Source: Acidithrix ferrooxidans
GTDB taxonomy: Bacteria; Actinomycetota; Acidimicrobiia; Acidimicrobiales; Acidimicrobiaceae
NCBI RefSeq assembly: GCF_000949295.1
Contig: NZ_JXYS01000078.1
Span: 1 to 64,000, forward strand
Direction: 5' to 3'
Length of the DNA stretch: 64,000 bases
The notes under the pieces were generated by a model. It was given only the letters and a program-made list of their open reading frames with translations. It was not told the DNA's origin and searched no databases. Of the stretch, positions 42,112 through 50,959 are shown piece after piece (within the stretch, counting starts at the first letter, position 1; each line of letters begins with the position of its first letter). A program made the translations under genes and the position numbers.

Positions 42112-42248
42112 CTGGTTTCCTCTTTTAGTCATCCTCTTGTCCACACAGCCTTAATTGTTGAGCTTTAATTTCCCCAGGTAGGCCATTTGGAGGCGATATA
42201 TGTGGGCAAAATTCACCCTTGAGTTGTTATTGTTATTTCCGACCATGG

Positions 42249-43802
42249 TCACTTTAGGGTTTCATCTCTTTTGGTGAGTTCGCTAAGGAGGTGGCGTTGA
42301 AGTTTGCCGGTGGTGGAGCGAGGAAGATCCTCGGCGCGCATGAAAGTTATCTCACGCGGACGCTTGTATCCCCCGAGACGTTCTTTGCACCAGTTTGTGA
42401 TCTCCTCCTTGGTGAGTGACGCGCCGGGCCTAAGTACCACAACTGCGCTGACGGCCTCGCCCCAATGTTCGTTGGTAATTCCAAAGACGCACACCTCCTC
42501 TACCTCAACCATTGAAGCAATGACCTGCTCGACTTCGGCAGGGTAGATGTTTTCCCCACCGCTCTTGATCAAGTATTTTTTGCGATCCACAAAGGTAAGG
42601 CTGCCGTCACCATTTCGAACCAGAATATCGCCGGTGTGGAGCCAGCCACCAGAGAAAGCTTCGGCGGTGGCCAGAGGGTCATTCATATACCCGCTCATAA
42701 CCGAGGGTCCTCGCACTAGGCACTCTCCGGGGACTCCCACTGGTGTTTCGCTTAGATCGTCATTTGCGATTCGAATCTCCATAAGAGGAGCGGGAATCTT
42801 GTTCATGCTAGGTGTTTCGCCAGGACCAGATAGTCCATGCGCAATGAGATAGCTCGCTTCGGTCTGCCCGAAGGCATCGTAGAAGTCTATATTCGCTGAG
42901 GCGGTTAATTCGGTGACGATGTTGGGCATCATATTGGCATAGCCGATCGCAAAGCGCAAACTCGATAGATCGAAGTCACTACGGGAGGGGTCGTGTAAAA
43001 AGTCGGTGATCACCCCGGGTAGGAGCAAGGTCCAGGTGAGCCGGTCGCGCTCTATTACCTTAAACATCATTCGGGCGTCTGCTTTTCTTAAGGTGGCATA
43101 GGTTCCACCACTTTGGAGGGTGGCATATAGAGATTCGTCTCCACCGCAATGAAAGAGAGGTAGCCAACCTACAAAGCCATCGTCTGGGGTCAGAGAAAAC
43201 CACTGTGCCAAGCGCATCGCTCGTATTGCGGCTGCCCCCTGGCTGATCATGGCTCCTTTGGGCCGTCCGGTGGTACCACTGGTATAGAGAACGTTGTAAA
43301 TATCAGATGACGTAATCTCAATTGCCGGCGGTGGGGGATTCTCTTGCGCAATCATGCTTTCATAGTCAAGATATCCCTTTGTTGGCCCGTCGTAAGTGAT
43401 CACCATGGTGGTTTCATTTGAATCAATAAACCCTAAAAGTGAAGGGATTAGTGCGCCAGAGACGATTATCGCCTTGGGAGCGCCAGTTGACAAGCAGTAG
43501 GCGATCTCGTCGGGGTGAAAGCGGATATTGATCGTCAAGGCGATTACGCCAAGGGACGAAAGTGCGCAATAGGTCTCGACGTATTCGCTCCGGGTCTCAG
43601 AAAGTATCGCTACCTTATCACCTTTTGATATTCCAAGACAATAGAGAGAGCTAGCCAGTCTATGTGACCGCTCAGCGAGTTCGCCATAGGTATAAGCCGC
43701 ACTTTCAGAGGTAATTGCCCGTCGTTTCGAAAAGATGCGAAAGCTTCGACTAAAGAGGCTATTTAGTGTGATCTGGCATGCAATTGAAGCTTGGTCATCC
43801 AT
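42249..43802 (-). CDS. Acyl-CoA ligase (AMP-forming), second
   Basis: A 517-aa enzyme with YNVLYTSGTTGRPKGAMISQ (P-loop, about 167-186), FYDAFGQTEASY, RGPSVMSGYM, LHTGDILVRNGDG, DRKKYLIKSGGENIYP and LPRSTTGKLQRH with the catalytic Lys. The start overlaps the AtuA end by 8 bp. It is divergent in sequence from the ligase at 39337, so different acids may be activated. Role in the same degradative pathway is inferred. Confidence 0.88.
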   Translation of the reverse strand: MDDQASIACQITLNSLFSRSFRIFSKRRAITSESAAYTYGELAERSHRLASSLYCLGISKGDKVAILSETRSEYVETYCALSSLGVIALTINIRFHPDEIAYCLSTGAPKAIIVSGALIPSLLGFIDSNETTMVITYDGPTKGYLDYESMIAQENPPPPAIEITSSDIYNVLYTSGTTGRPKGAMISQGAAAIRAMRLAQWFSLTPDDGFVGWLPLFHCGGDESLYATLQSGGTYATLRKADARMMFKVIERDRLTWTLLLPGVITDFLHDPSRSDFDLSSLRFAIGYANMMPNIVTELTASANIDFYDAFGQTEASYLIAHGLSGPGETPSMNKIPAPLMEIRIANDDLSETPVGVPGECLVRGPSVMSGYMNDPLATAEAFSGGWLHTGDILVRNGDGSLTFVDRKKYLIKSGGENIYPAEVEQVIASMVEVEEVCVFGITNEHWGEAVSAVVVLRPGASLTKEEITNWCKERLGGYKRPREITFMRAEDLPRSTTGKLQRHLLSELTKRDETLK

Positions 43803-45585
43803 CGCTGGACTCTTTTGCTAAGAGCTGGATGGGAACCTCGACATATCGTGATCGAATGTACTCGCCGAGCCCTTTGGCTTGGGGATCAAGGCGTGTTGAA
43901 GAGGCAACGCCTTCACCGAGGAGACCGATCACCACGAAGTTGATGGCATAGAGATTGGGTAAATCGAAGCGGCGGATTTCTAAATCTTTGGCTTCGGGAA
44001 GGAGCTTTCTAAATTGATCTACATCTAGGTAGTCAAAGAGCCACCCAAAGGCCTGAGCGTCGCGCGCCCAGATTCCCACGTTGGCATTGCCCCCTTTATC
44101 TCCCGAGCGTGCTCCGCAGAGGCAACCCAAGGGGACGAGGCGCGCTGGCTTTGGGGCAACTTTGGGAAAGTCAAAGGTGGCCGTGTGAATAAGGTCGGCC
44201 TTAGGTTGGTTTGATTGTGGTGGCCCCGCTATGGTGAGGCTAGAGCCATCTTGGAGCACCGCGGTGTGGGTAACCAATGATGCTGGGATCAAAGTTGGCC
44301 AATAGATAACATATGCACTCTCTGACGTGGGTGGGGAAGTGGTATGAAATCCTGGATAGCCACCTAGAGCTAGTTCAAGTACCCCATTAGAAAATGACCG
44401 GCCAACTTTTGTGGGGTCTGGGTCTTTGATGGTGATGCGTAGGTGCGCTGTAGCCAGCTCATTGAAAAGGGCGTCTTCTCGTTCAAATCGAATCAGCTGT
44501 ACATCCACTTCGTCGAATTGCTCTGGGCCACCGAGGATTCCAAAGAGCTCTTCGGTGGCCCAAGCGGCCTTTTCTTCTATGTGAGGGCCGGTGAGTACCA
44601 TGGTCATGGTGTTGCGGTAGCCACCAAAATAATTAAGAGCTACTTTGAGGTTTTGTGTGGGGGCACTTCCGCGGGTTCCAGTGACGAGCACTTGGTTAGT
44701 GTCGAGTTGCGCGAGGTTGATGGTGTCAAAATGGGCGATGACATCGGGATTGAGATACTGGGGTTCTGCGATCTCATAGAGTAGTTGTGCGGTGATCGTT
44801 CCCACCGAGACCAATCCCCCGGTATCTTGGTGCTTGGTGATCACCGAGGTGCCATCGTGGGCGACTTGAGCGATTGGAAAACCAGGATAGCGACGATCAG
44901 TGATCTCGTCCATGAATGCATAGTTACCTCCTGTAGCCTGAGGTCCGCATTCGATAATGTGGCCAGCTACAACCGCACCGCTAAGTGCGTCATAGTCGTC
45001 GCGGCGCCAACCATGCCAGTAGGCGGCGGGTCCCACCACTAAGGATGCATCCGTGACTCTCCCGCAGATCACTATTTCGGCACCGCCCTTTAGCGCCTCG
45101 ACGATTCCCCAAGCCCCGAGATAGGCATTTGCGGTGATCGGAGCGACATTGGCCTCTTTTAGGGTAAGTCCGGTGTCTAAGTTGGCAAGGTCGTATCCCG
45201 ATTCGAGAAAGTGAGGGATCGAAGCGATGATGTCGTCTCCGGTGATATAGGCGACATTGACGCTGATTCCGAGACGCTCAGAAAGTGTGCGAATCTCTTC
45301 GGCCAATGCCGCCGGATTGAGGCCACCTGCATTGCTTACCACCTTGATGCCGCGATCGACACAGCTACCAAGGACCTGTTCCATTTGTGTGAGAAAGGTT
45401 CTGGCGTAGCCGGCGCGCGGATCTTTCTGGCGCGCCTTCCATAGAATTGCCATGGTGAGTTCCGCGAGATAGTCTCCGGTGAGAAAGTCAATCGGGCCAC
45501 CTTCGACCATCTCCTTGGCAGCTATGAGGCGATCTCCGTAGAAGCCTGAGCAGTTTCCGATGCGAACTGCGCGCTTTTGGGTCAT
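43795..45585 (-). CDS. atuA: AtuA-family protein (acyclic terpene utilisation)
   Basis: About 596 aa from ATG 45585, which overlaps the stop of the previous gene (ATGA) and follows GGATCCTCC on the plus strand (GGAGGATCC on the coding strand). Family hallmarks: VRIGNCSGFYGDRL at the N-terminus, VSNAGGLNP, GAEIVICGRVTDASLVVGP, GHIIECGPQATGGNY and, in a C-terminal ferredoxin-fold-like part, CLCGARSGDKGGNANVGIW. AtuA is needed for citronellol or geraniol growth in Pseudomonas, and its reaction is unknown. The adjacent carboxylase, dehydrogenase and hydratase support the terpenoid-type pathway. Confidence 0.87.
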   Translation of the reverse strand: MTQKRAVRIGNCSGFYGDRLIAAKEMVEGGPIDFLTGDYLAELTMAILWKARQKDPRAGYARTFLTQMEQVLGSCVDRGIKVVSNAGGLNPAALAEEIRTLSERLGISVNVAYITGDDIIASIPHFLESGYDLANLDTGLTLKEANVAPITANAYLGAWGIVEALKGGAEIVICGRVTDASLVVGPAAYWHGWRRDDYDALSGAVVAGHIIECGPQATGGNYAFMDEITDRRYPGFPIAQVAHDGTSVITKHQDTGGLVSVGTITAQLLYEIAEPQYLNPDVIAHFDTINLAQLDTNQVLVTGTRGSAPTQNLKVALNYFGGYRNTMTMVLTGPHIEEKAAWATEELFGILGGPEQFDEVDVQLIRFEREDALFNELATAHLRITIKDPDPTKVGRSFSNGVLELALGGYPGFHTTSPPTSESAYVIYWPTLIPASLVTHTAVLQDGSSLTIAGPPQSNQPKADLIHTATFDFPKVAPKPARLVPLGCLCGARSGDKGGNANVGIWARDAQAFGWLFDYLDVDQFRKLLPEAKDLEIRRFDLPNLYAINFVVIGLLGEGVASSTRLDPQAKGLGEYIRSRYVEVPIQLLAKESSDG

Positions 45586-46397
45586 TTGGATCCTCCTTGG
45601 TCTGCGAGGGACGCTTGAGTCTCTCGCCCTGGTCCCACAGCACCGGCATAGGCCTGGGCGATGTGCATCCACTCCGAGGAGATTGGGCCACTGGTGGTGA
45701 TCTTGGTTTCACTAATGTTGCGGCGCTGGGTGACCACGAGACAAAAATCCAGAGCACTTGCTACCACCACTTCTTTTGCCTCTTGCGGGCCGAAGTTCCA
45801 AATGGAACCATCAGGAGCGCCAAGTTCTACTCGCACGGCTTCTTTTGGTATTTGGAGGTTTCGAAGCGTGTAGGAAAACTCTCGGGTGTTAAAGCCGAGA
45901 TGGGCGATGTGGCGCAAACGATTTGTTGGAACGATCTGAAGCGCCAACGTATCGGCAATGTCGACGCCATGGGCCCAAGTCTCCATGAGGCGAGCGGTGA
46001 GAGAACTTGCGGCGCTCATATCCGGACCGTACCACTTTAGACGCTGGCGAGCATCGATTCCAGTGAAAGCGCTAACAAGGTCGGAACGGGCTTGCTTTAG
46101 CCATTCTAGGAGCTTGGCTGGAGTGACGTCGTGGTATTTCTTTGCCACCTCATCGGGAAAGGAGTCTCCGTAGGCGCTAAGCGCACCAGCGTCACTTTGA
46201 AACTTCTCAGGGTCATCTAACGACAATAGCGCTGCCTCGTCGAAGTAGGCGAGGTGGCTCACCTGGTCTCGGATTGCCCAACCAGAAGCAGGGGTCGGTA
46301 ACTCCCAGGCGGAATCCTCCAGTGGAGCGAGCATCGCTACTACCACTTTAGTTTCGGCGACGAGATCATCAAGTAGGTTGCTCATGTCAATAGCCAT
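45582..46397 (-). CDS. TIGR03084-family protein (DinB/maleylpyruvate isomerase fold)
   Basis: A 271-aa protein from ATG 46397, whose A overlaps the hydratase stop; a later ATG at 46385 is possible. The N-terminal four-helix region has WELPTPASGWAIRDQVSHLAYFDEAA with the metal-binding His, and RLMETWAHGVDIAD carries a second His, as in mycothiol-dependent enzymes. The C-terminal region WNFGP...SALDFCLVVTQRRN is characteristic of the TIGR03084 group. Function is unknown; it is typical of actinobacterial catabolic operons. Confidence 0.85.
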   Translation of the reverse strand: MAIDMSNLLDDLVAETKVVVAMLAPLEDSAWELPTPASGWAIRDQVSHLAYFDEAALLSLDDPEKFQSDAGALSAYGDSFPDEVAKKYHDVTPAKLLEWLKQARSDLVSAFTGIDARQRLKWYGPDMSAASSLTARLMETWAHGVDIADTLALQIVPTNRLRHIAHLGFNTREFSYTLRNLQIPKEAVRVELGAPDGSIWNFGPQEAKEVVVASALDFCLVVTQRRNISETKITTSGPISSEWMHIAQAYAGAVGPGRETQASLADQGGSK

Positions 46398-47161
46398 TAT
46401 TTTCCACTCCAATTCGGTTGGCGCTTTTCTTGGAATGCGCGAGGTCCCTCTTGCGCATCGCTACTGAGATAGACGGGAGCCCAGATGCGTTCAGCCTCCG
46501 CGAACGCTTGTGTTAGGGGCATCTCGGAAATTAGCCGCGCTGTCTTCTTTGCTGCGATTACCGAGAGCGGTGCATTGGCGGCGATAGTTTCAGCGAGCCT
46601 CTGGGTGGCCTCGACTAGATCTTTAGCGGGGACGACTTTGTTGATGAGGCCGAGTTGATAAGCTCGGAGTGCGTCGATGGGCTCTCCTGTAACTAGGATC
46701 TCCATCGCTACCTTTTGAGGTATTATCCCTGATAGCGGCGCCGCCCAAGGCGAACCGCGTCCCACTTTGACTTCAGTGATGGCGAACCTAGCGGTTTTGG
46801 CTGCAACGATCAGATCGCAGTTTTGAGCGAGTAGAAATCCTCCCGCATAAGCGATGCCATTTACCGCTGCAATGGTGACTTTGTCGGTATGGATATTTCG
46901 CCCTAGCTGGGGGACGAAGTCGACCGGTGGAATCTCAAGTGCGGTCTGGGCCATCTCCACTAGGTCTCCGCCAGCACAAAAGGCCTTGTCGCCGGCGCCG
47001 GTGAGTACCAACACACGGGCGCTCTTATCGTCGTTGAAGTGGTGGAACCCCTCGAATAGGCCCTCGCGGACCGCTTTATTTAGAGCATTGCGCGCTTGGG
47101 GGCGGTTGATGGTAAGCCAGGCGACTTCGCCCCTAAGTTGATAGGTGACTGTATCGTTCAC
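46397..47161 (-). CDS. Enoyl-CoA hydratase/isomerase family protein
   Basis: A 254-aa crotonase. Oxyanion-hole segments are FCAGGDLVEMAQ and NGIAYAGGFLLAQNCDLIVAA, followed by FAITEVKVGRGSPWA and the C-terminal helices. The usual catalytic Glu positions are replaced or shifted (ITEVKVGRG in place of the classical E-x-G loop), so hydratase, isomerase or lyase activity is open. It overlaps the carboxylase alpha gene by 4 bp and fits the isohexenylglutaconyl-CoA hydratase position of Atu pathways. Confidence 0.85.
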   Translation of the reverse strand: MNDTVTYQLRGEVAWLTINRPQARNALNKAVREGLFEGFHHFNDDKSARVLVLTGAGDKAFCAGGDLVEMAQTALEIPPVDFVPQLGRNIHTDKVTIAAVNGIAYAGGFLLAQNCDLIVAAKTARFAITEVKVGRGSPWAAPLSGIIPQKVAMEILVTGEPIDALRAYQLGLINKVVPAKDLVEATQRLAETIAANAPLSVIAAKKTARLISEMPLTQAFAEAERIWAPVYLSSDAQEGPRAFQEKRQPNWSGK

Positions 47162-49149
47162 TGGCCCCCCTCCATTACCGCGAGCACGAAACCTACATCA
47201 ACGGCTTGTCCGCTTTTTATGTGTAGGGCCTGGATGGTGCCGGCGGCTGGTGCACGCACGGTGTGTTCCATCTTCATCGCTTCGAGCACTACGATTGGGG
47301 CTCCAGCGGGGACCTCTTGTCCAATGGCGGCCAGAACCCGAAGTACAACTCCAGGCATCGGTGCCAACAAGGATCCCGGAGCGTCCCGCGAATCGGGCTC
47401 GGGAAAGCGAGGTACTTCCACAAGGGCGCAAGTACCTAATGCGCTATCGACGTAGCAGGTTTGTCCGACTCGATGGATCTCGATGCGGTGGCGCACTCCT
47501 GCGATTGCCAGATCCACCTGGGTCGCGCTGGCGCAAAAGAGGACTATTTCGCCAAAGGAGGAGTCGTCTACTTGAGCTTGGAGACCGTTTCGGCCAAAGC
47601 GATATGAGACCTCGAGTTCTTGGTTTCCGATCGCCCAGCGCTGTCGCTGAGGGCCATTTTGAACGTTGCGCCAACCCGAGGGGAGGCTTATTTGGACTTT
47701 GGCATCCCTTCGTCTTGTAGCTTGGTCAGCCAAAGATGCCGCTAGACAATGTATTGCGATTATCTCGGGGCTATGGGTGGAGGCGATGAGCTCGATCGGA
47801 TTGTGGCGTACCAAATATCCGGTGTCAATAGCCCCGCCAGCAAAGTCATCTTCGCGTAGGATGGCCACTAGGAGGTCGCGGTTGCTGATTACGCCGTGAA
47901 TTTTGGCTTTAGATAGCGCTCGGGCAAGAAGGCGACGTGCCTCATCTCTGGTTGACCCATAGGCGATAACCTTAGCGAGCATCGGGTCGTAGTGGATATC
48001 CACTTTGGATCCCTCGGCCACCCCGGAGTCTACCCTCAACCCTGCGAAGGTGGGAATTTCAAATTTCACCAGTGTCCCGCTGGAAGGGAGGAATCCGGCG
48101 GTGACATCCTCGGCATAGAGGCGGGCTTCTATGGCCCAGCCACGAATAGAGGCATTGAGGACCGCTGGGGGCAGGGCGATGCCCTCTGCTACGCTGAGTT
48201 GCAACGCCACGAGGTCAAGGCCGGTTATTGCTTCGGTTACGGGGTGCTCCACCTGAAGGCGGGTGTTCACCTCGAGGAAGAAGAACTTTCCATCGGTGCC
48301 CATAACGAACTCAACCGTCCCCGCACCGACATATCCAATTGCTTGCGCTGCTTTTACTGCGGCGGCACCTAATTCAGCGCGAAGATCATCGGTTACCGCC
48401 ATCGATGGTGCCTCCTCAATGATCTTTTGATATCGCCTCTGGATCGAGCACTCTCGCTCGAAGAGGTGCACAGCATTGCCATGGGTATCAGCAAAGATCT
48501 GTACTTCGATGTGGCGAGGAGACTCCACGTAATGTTCCAGAAATACCGTACCATTGCCAAATGCGGATTCTGCTTCACGCCGTGCCGAGGCGATGGCATG
48601 GATGAGTTCGTCGGGGTTATTGACCGCGCGCATCCCACGTCCACCCCCACCAAAAGCTGCTTTTACCAAGAGGGGATAGCCAACTGTTCGGCCAGCTTCG
48701 TCTCCAATATCACTTTTGAGCTCTTCGTCGTCGGCGATGGTGATTCCACTTAGGACCGGAACTCCAGCTGCAGCCATGAGTTCTTTGGCGAGAATCTTAG
48801 ATCCCATCGAGGCAATGACATTAGGCGCAGGACCGACAAAGATCAACCCTGCTTTGGCGCAGGCCGATGCAAATGGGGCATTTTCTGAGAGAAAGCCATA
48901 GCCAGGGTGAATTGCGTCGCAGCCGGTTCTTAATGCCGCAGCGATAATGAGATCGTCGCGTAAGTAGGTCTGCGATGGTGCGTTGCCCGCCAGGGCAACC
49001 GCCTCGTCGGCCTCTTTGACATAGGGCGCATCGGCGTCTGAGTCGGAATAGATCGCTACGGTGGCGATGTCCATCCGTCGTGCGGTGGCAATAATACGGG
49101 AGGCGATTTCGCCGCGGTTTGCGATGAGAAGTTTTCGAATTGGCGCCAT
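47158..49149 (-). CDS. Acyl-CoA carboxylase, biotin-containing alpha subunit (AtuF-like)
   Basis: A 663-aa protein. The biotin carboxylase part (1-445) begins IRKLLIANRGEIASRIIATAR and shows the ATP-grasp loop KAAFGGGGRGMRAV, then VEFVMG, FLEVNTRLQVEHPVTEAITG. The C-terminal biotinyl domain carries VVLEAMKMEHTVRAP with the biotinylated Lys. With the beta subunit directly upstream it would carboxylate geranyl-CoA, 3-methylcrotonyl-CoA or a related enoyl-CoA. AtuA next to it favours the geranyl-CoA type. Confidence 0.9.
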   Translation of the reverse strand: MAPIRKLLIANRGEIASRIIATARRMDIATVAIYSDSDADAPYVKEADEAVALAGNAPSQTYLRDDLIIAAALRTGCDAIHPGYGFLSENAPFASACAKAGLIFVGPAPNVIASMGSKILAKELMAAAGVPVLSGITIADDEELKSDIGDEAGRTVGYPLLVKAAFGGGGRGMRAVNNPDELIHAIASARREAESAFGNGTVFLEHYVESPRHIEVQIFADTHGNAVHLFERECSIQRRYQKIIEEAPSMAVTDDLRAELGAAAVKAAQAIGYVGAGTVEFVMGTDGKFFFLEVNTRLQVEHPVTEAITGLDLVALQLSVAEGIALPPAVLNASIRGWAIEARLYAEDVTAGFLPSSGTLVKFEIPTFAGLRVDSGVAEGSKVDIHYDPMLAKVIAYGSTRDEARRLLARALSKAKIHGVISNRDLLVAILREDDFAGGAIDTGYLVRHNPIELIASTHSPEIIAIHCLAASLADQATRRRDAKVQISLPSGWRNVQNGPQRQRWAIGNQELEVSYRFGRNGLQAQVDDSSFGEIVLFCASATQVDLAIAGVRHRIEIHRVGQTCYVDSALGTCALVEVPRFPEPDSRDAPGSLLAPMPGVVLRVLAAIGQEVPAGAPIVVLEAMKMEHTVRAPAAGTIQALHIKSGQAVDVGFVLAVMEGGQ

Positions 49150-49160
49150 ATCGTTGCTCC

Positions 49161-50759
49161 TTACATCCGAAAGACGCCAAAGCCCTGGCGTCCTTGTACT
49201 TGATTTGAGTGTGCTGCTGAAAGTGCGATCCCAAGGACCGTACGGGTATCACGGGGGTCGATGACACCATCGTCATAGAGGCGTGAGGTGATGTAAAAAG
49301 CGTGCGATTCGCGCTCTATCTGCTCTTTGATTGCGAGGGTTCGGGTCGCATCGGCCTCTAAATCGAAGTCACGCCCCGCCGCCTCTGCCCCTTGGCGCGC
49401 CACGATGGAGAGCACCCCGGCGAGTTGTTGTGCTCCCATCACTGCGAGTTTGGCATTGGTCCATGCGAACATGAAGCGCGGATCAAAGGCTCGACCCGAC
49501 ATTCCGTAGTTTCCGGCCCCAAATGAAGCTCCGATGTTGATGGTGATGTGGGGTACGGTGGAATTGGCGACAGCGTTGATCATCTTCGCGCCGTCTTTTA
49601 TGATCCCATCTTGTTCATAGGTGGTTCCCACCATATATCCCGTTGTGTTCTGCAAGAAGATCAGCGAGGTGTCGCTCTGATTGGCTAAAAGAATGAACTC
49701 GGTTGCCTTCTTTGCCTCATCGCCAAAGAGGACGCCGCGAGCGTTCGCTAAAATCCCCACTGGATAACCATGGATCCAAGCCCAGCCCGTAATAAGGCTT
49801 GTGCCATAAAGTGCCTTGTATTCGTCGAAACGCGAGCCATCCACGACTCTGGCAATAACATCTTTGGGGTCCATAGGAATGCGAAAGTCGCCTGAAGCGA
49901 TACCAAGAAGCTCTTCGGGATCATATAGAGGTGGATCAACCTTCGGCGACGGAGGTGGGCCGAGCTTGCGCCAGTGGAGATCGCTAATGATCTGGCGTCC
50001 GATACGGATGCAGTCGAGCTCATCGAGGGCAAAGTAGTCCGAAAGGCCAGAGACACGTGAGTGCATCTCGGCACCGCCGAGAGCTTCGTCGTCAGCGTCT
50101 TCCCCAGTGGCCATCTTGACCAATGGGGGTCCTCCGAGAAAGACCTTGGCGTGACGATCGACTAATACCGCGTAGTCGCACATCCCTGGAACATAGGCGC
50201 CGCCGGCAGTGGAGTTTCCAAAGACTAGGGCAATAGTGGCGATACCCATCGCAGATAGTGCGGTGAGATCATGAAATAACCGTCCTGCGGGAACGAAGAG
50301 TTCTGATTGGGTGGGAAGATCCGCTCCCCCGGACTCCACGAGATTGATAACCGGAAGGCGGTTACATCGTGCAATTTCCAGGGCGCGCAGGTTCTTTTTT
50401 AGACTGATGGGATTCATTGCGCCGCCTCGAAGTGTGGGGTCATGAGCAATGATGACGCACTCTACGCCCTCTACTATCCCGATGCCGGTCAAGATACTCG
50501 CGCCAACTGCAAATTCGCTACCCCAGGCCGCGAGAGCGGAGAGCTCCAAAAAAGGTGAGTCTTGATCAATTAGGAGTTCGACGCGTTCGCGTGCCAAAAG
50601 TCGCCCGCGATTGTGATGGCGCTGGGCATACTTCGGACCACCTCCAGCGCGGACCGCTTCGAGTTGCTCATCCAAGGCGGCGACCGCCGCGAGCTGGTCA
50701 CGTCGATTTTGGAGATAAGTCTCACTCGAGGGGTCGATAGTGGATTTTAGAACTGGCAA
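49161..50759 (-). CDS. Acyl-CoA carboxylase beta subunit (AtuC-like)
   Basis: A 532-aa carboxyltransferase: RHHNRGRLLARERVELLID, NPISLKKNLRALEIA, INLVESGGADLPTQSELF, FLGGPPLVKMATGEDADDEALGGAEMHSRVSG, and IGASFGAGNYGMSGRAFDPRF. It is the first gene of the minus-strand operon, 11 bp upstream of the alpha subunit. It resembles MCC/GCC beta subunits. Its promoter region contains the palindrome at 50811-50830. Confidence 0.9.
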   Translation of the reverse strand: MPVLKSTIDPSSETYLQNRRDQLAAVAALDEQLEAVRAGGGPKYAQRHHNRGRLLARERVELLIDQDSPFLELSALAAWGSEFAVGASILTGIGIVEGVECVIIAHDPTLRGGAMNPISLKKNLRALEIARCNRLPVINLVESGGADLPTQSELFVPAGRLFHDLTALSAMGIATIALVFGNSTAGGAYVPGMCDYAVLVDRHAKVFLGGPPLVKMATGEDADDEALGGAEMHSRVSGLSDYFALDELDCIRIGRQIISDLHWRKLGPPPSPKVDPPLYDPEELLGIASGDFRIPMDPKDVIARVVDGSRFDEYKALYGTSLITGWAWIHGYPVGILANARGVLFGDEAKKATEFILLANQSDTSLIFLQNTTGYMVGTTYEQDGIIKDGAKMINAVANSTVPHITINIGASFGAGNYGMSGRAFDPRFMFAWTNAKLAVMGAQQLAGVLSIVARQGAEAAGRDFDLEADATRTLAIKEQIERESHAFYITSRLYDDGVIDPRDTRTVLGIALSAAHSNQVQGRQGFGVFRM

Positions 50760-50810
50760 GTGTAACCTCTCTCAGACCAGACGAATGTTACTGGTGATTC
50801 ACTAAGAAGT

Positions 50811-50830
50811 ACTTTAGATGACGCTAAAGT
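50811..50830. promoter_or_regulatory. Palindromic operator candidate of the acyl-CoA cluster
   Basis: ACTTTAG-ATGACG-CTAAAGT has perfect 7-bp arms and sits 51 bp upstream of the carboxylase beta start, in the 200-bp divergent region with the ligase at 50960. Near-symmetric flanks (AGAAG and ATTCT) extend it. It is a likely site for the TetR regulator at 38728. Confidence 0.6.
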
Positions 50831-50959
50831 AGATTCTTGCAATAATTTGCCTCATTCATTGAAAAAATATGGCTATTTCACGATGACCGATGCCAGATTT
50901 GCTAGCATCAAGGAAATTGTAATTCACTAGTAGTAGCTATTTTTAGCGGGGAGCCTGCG

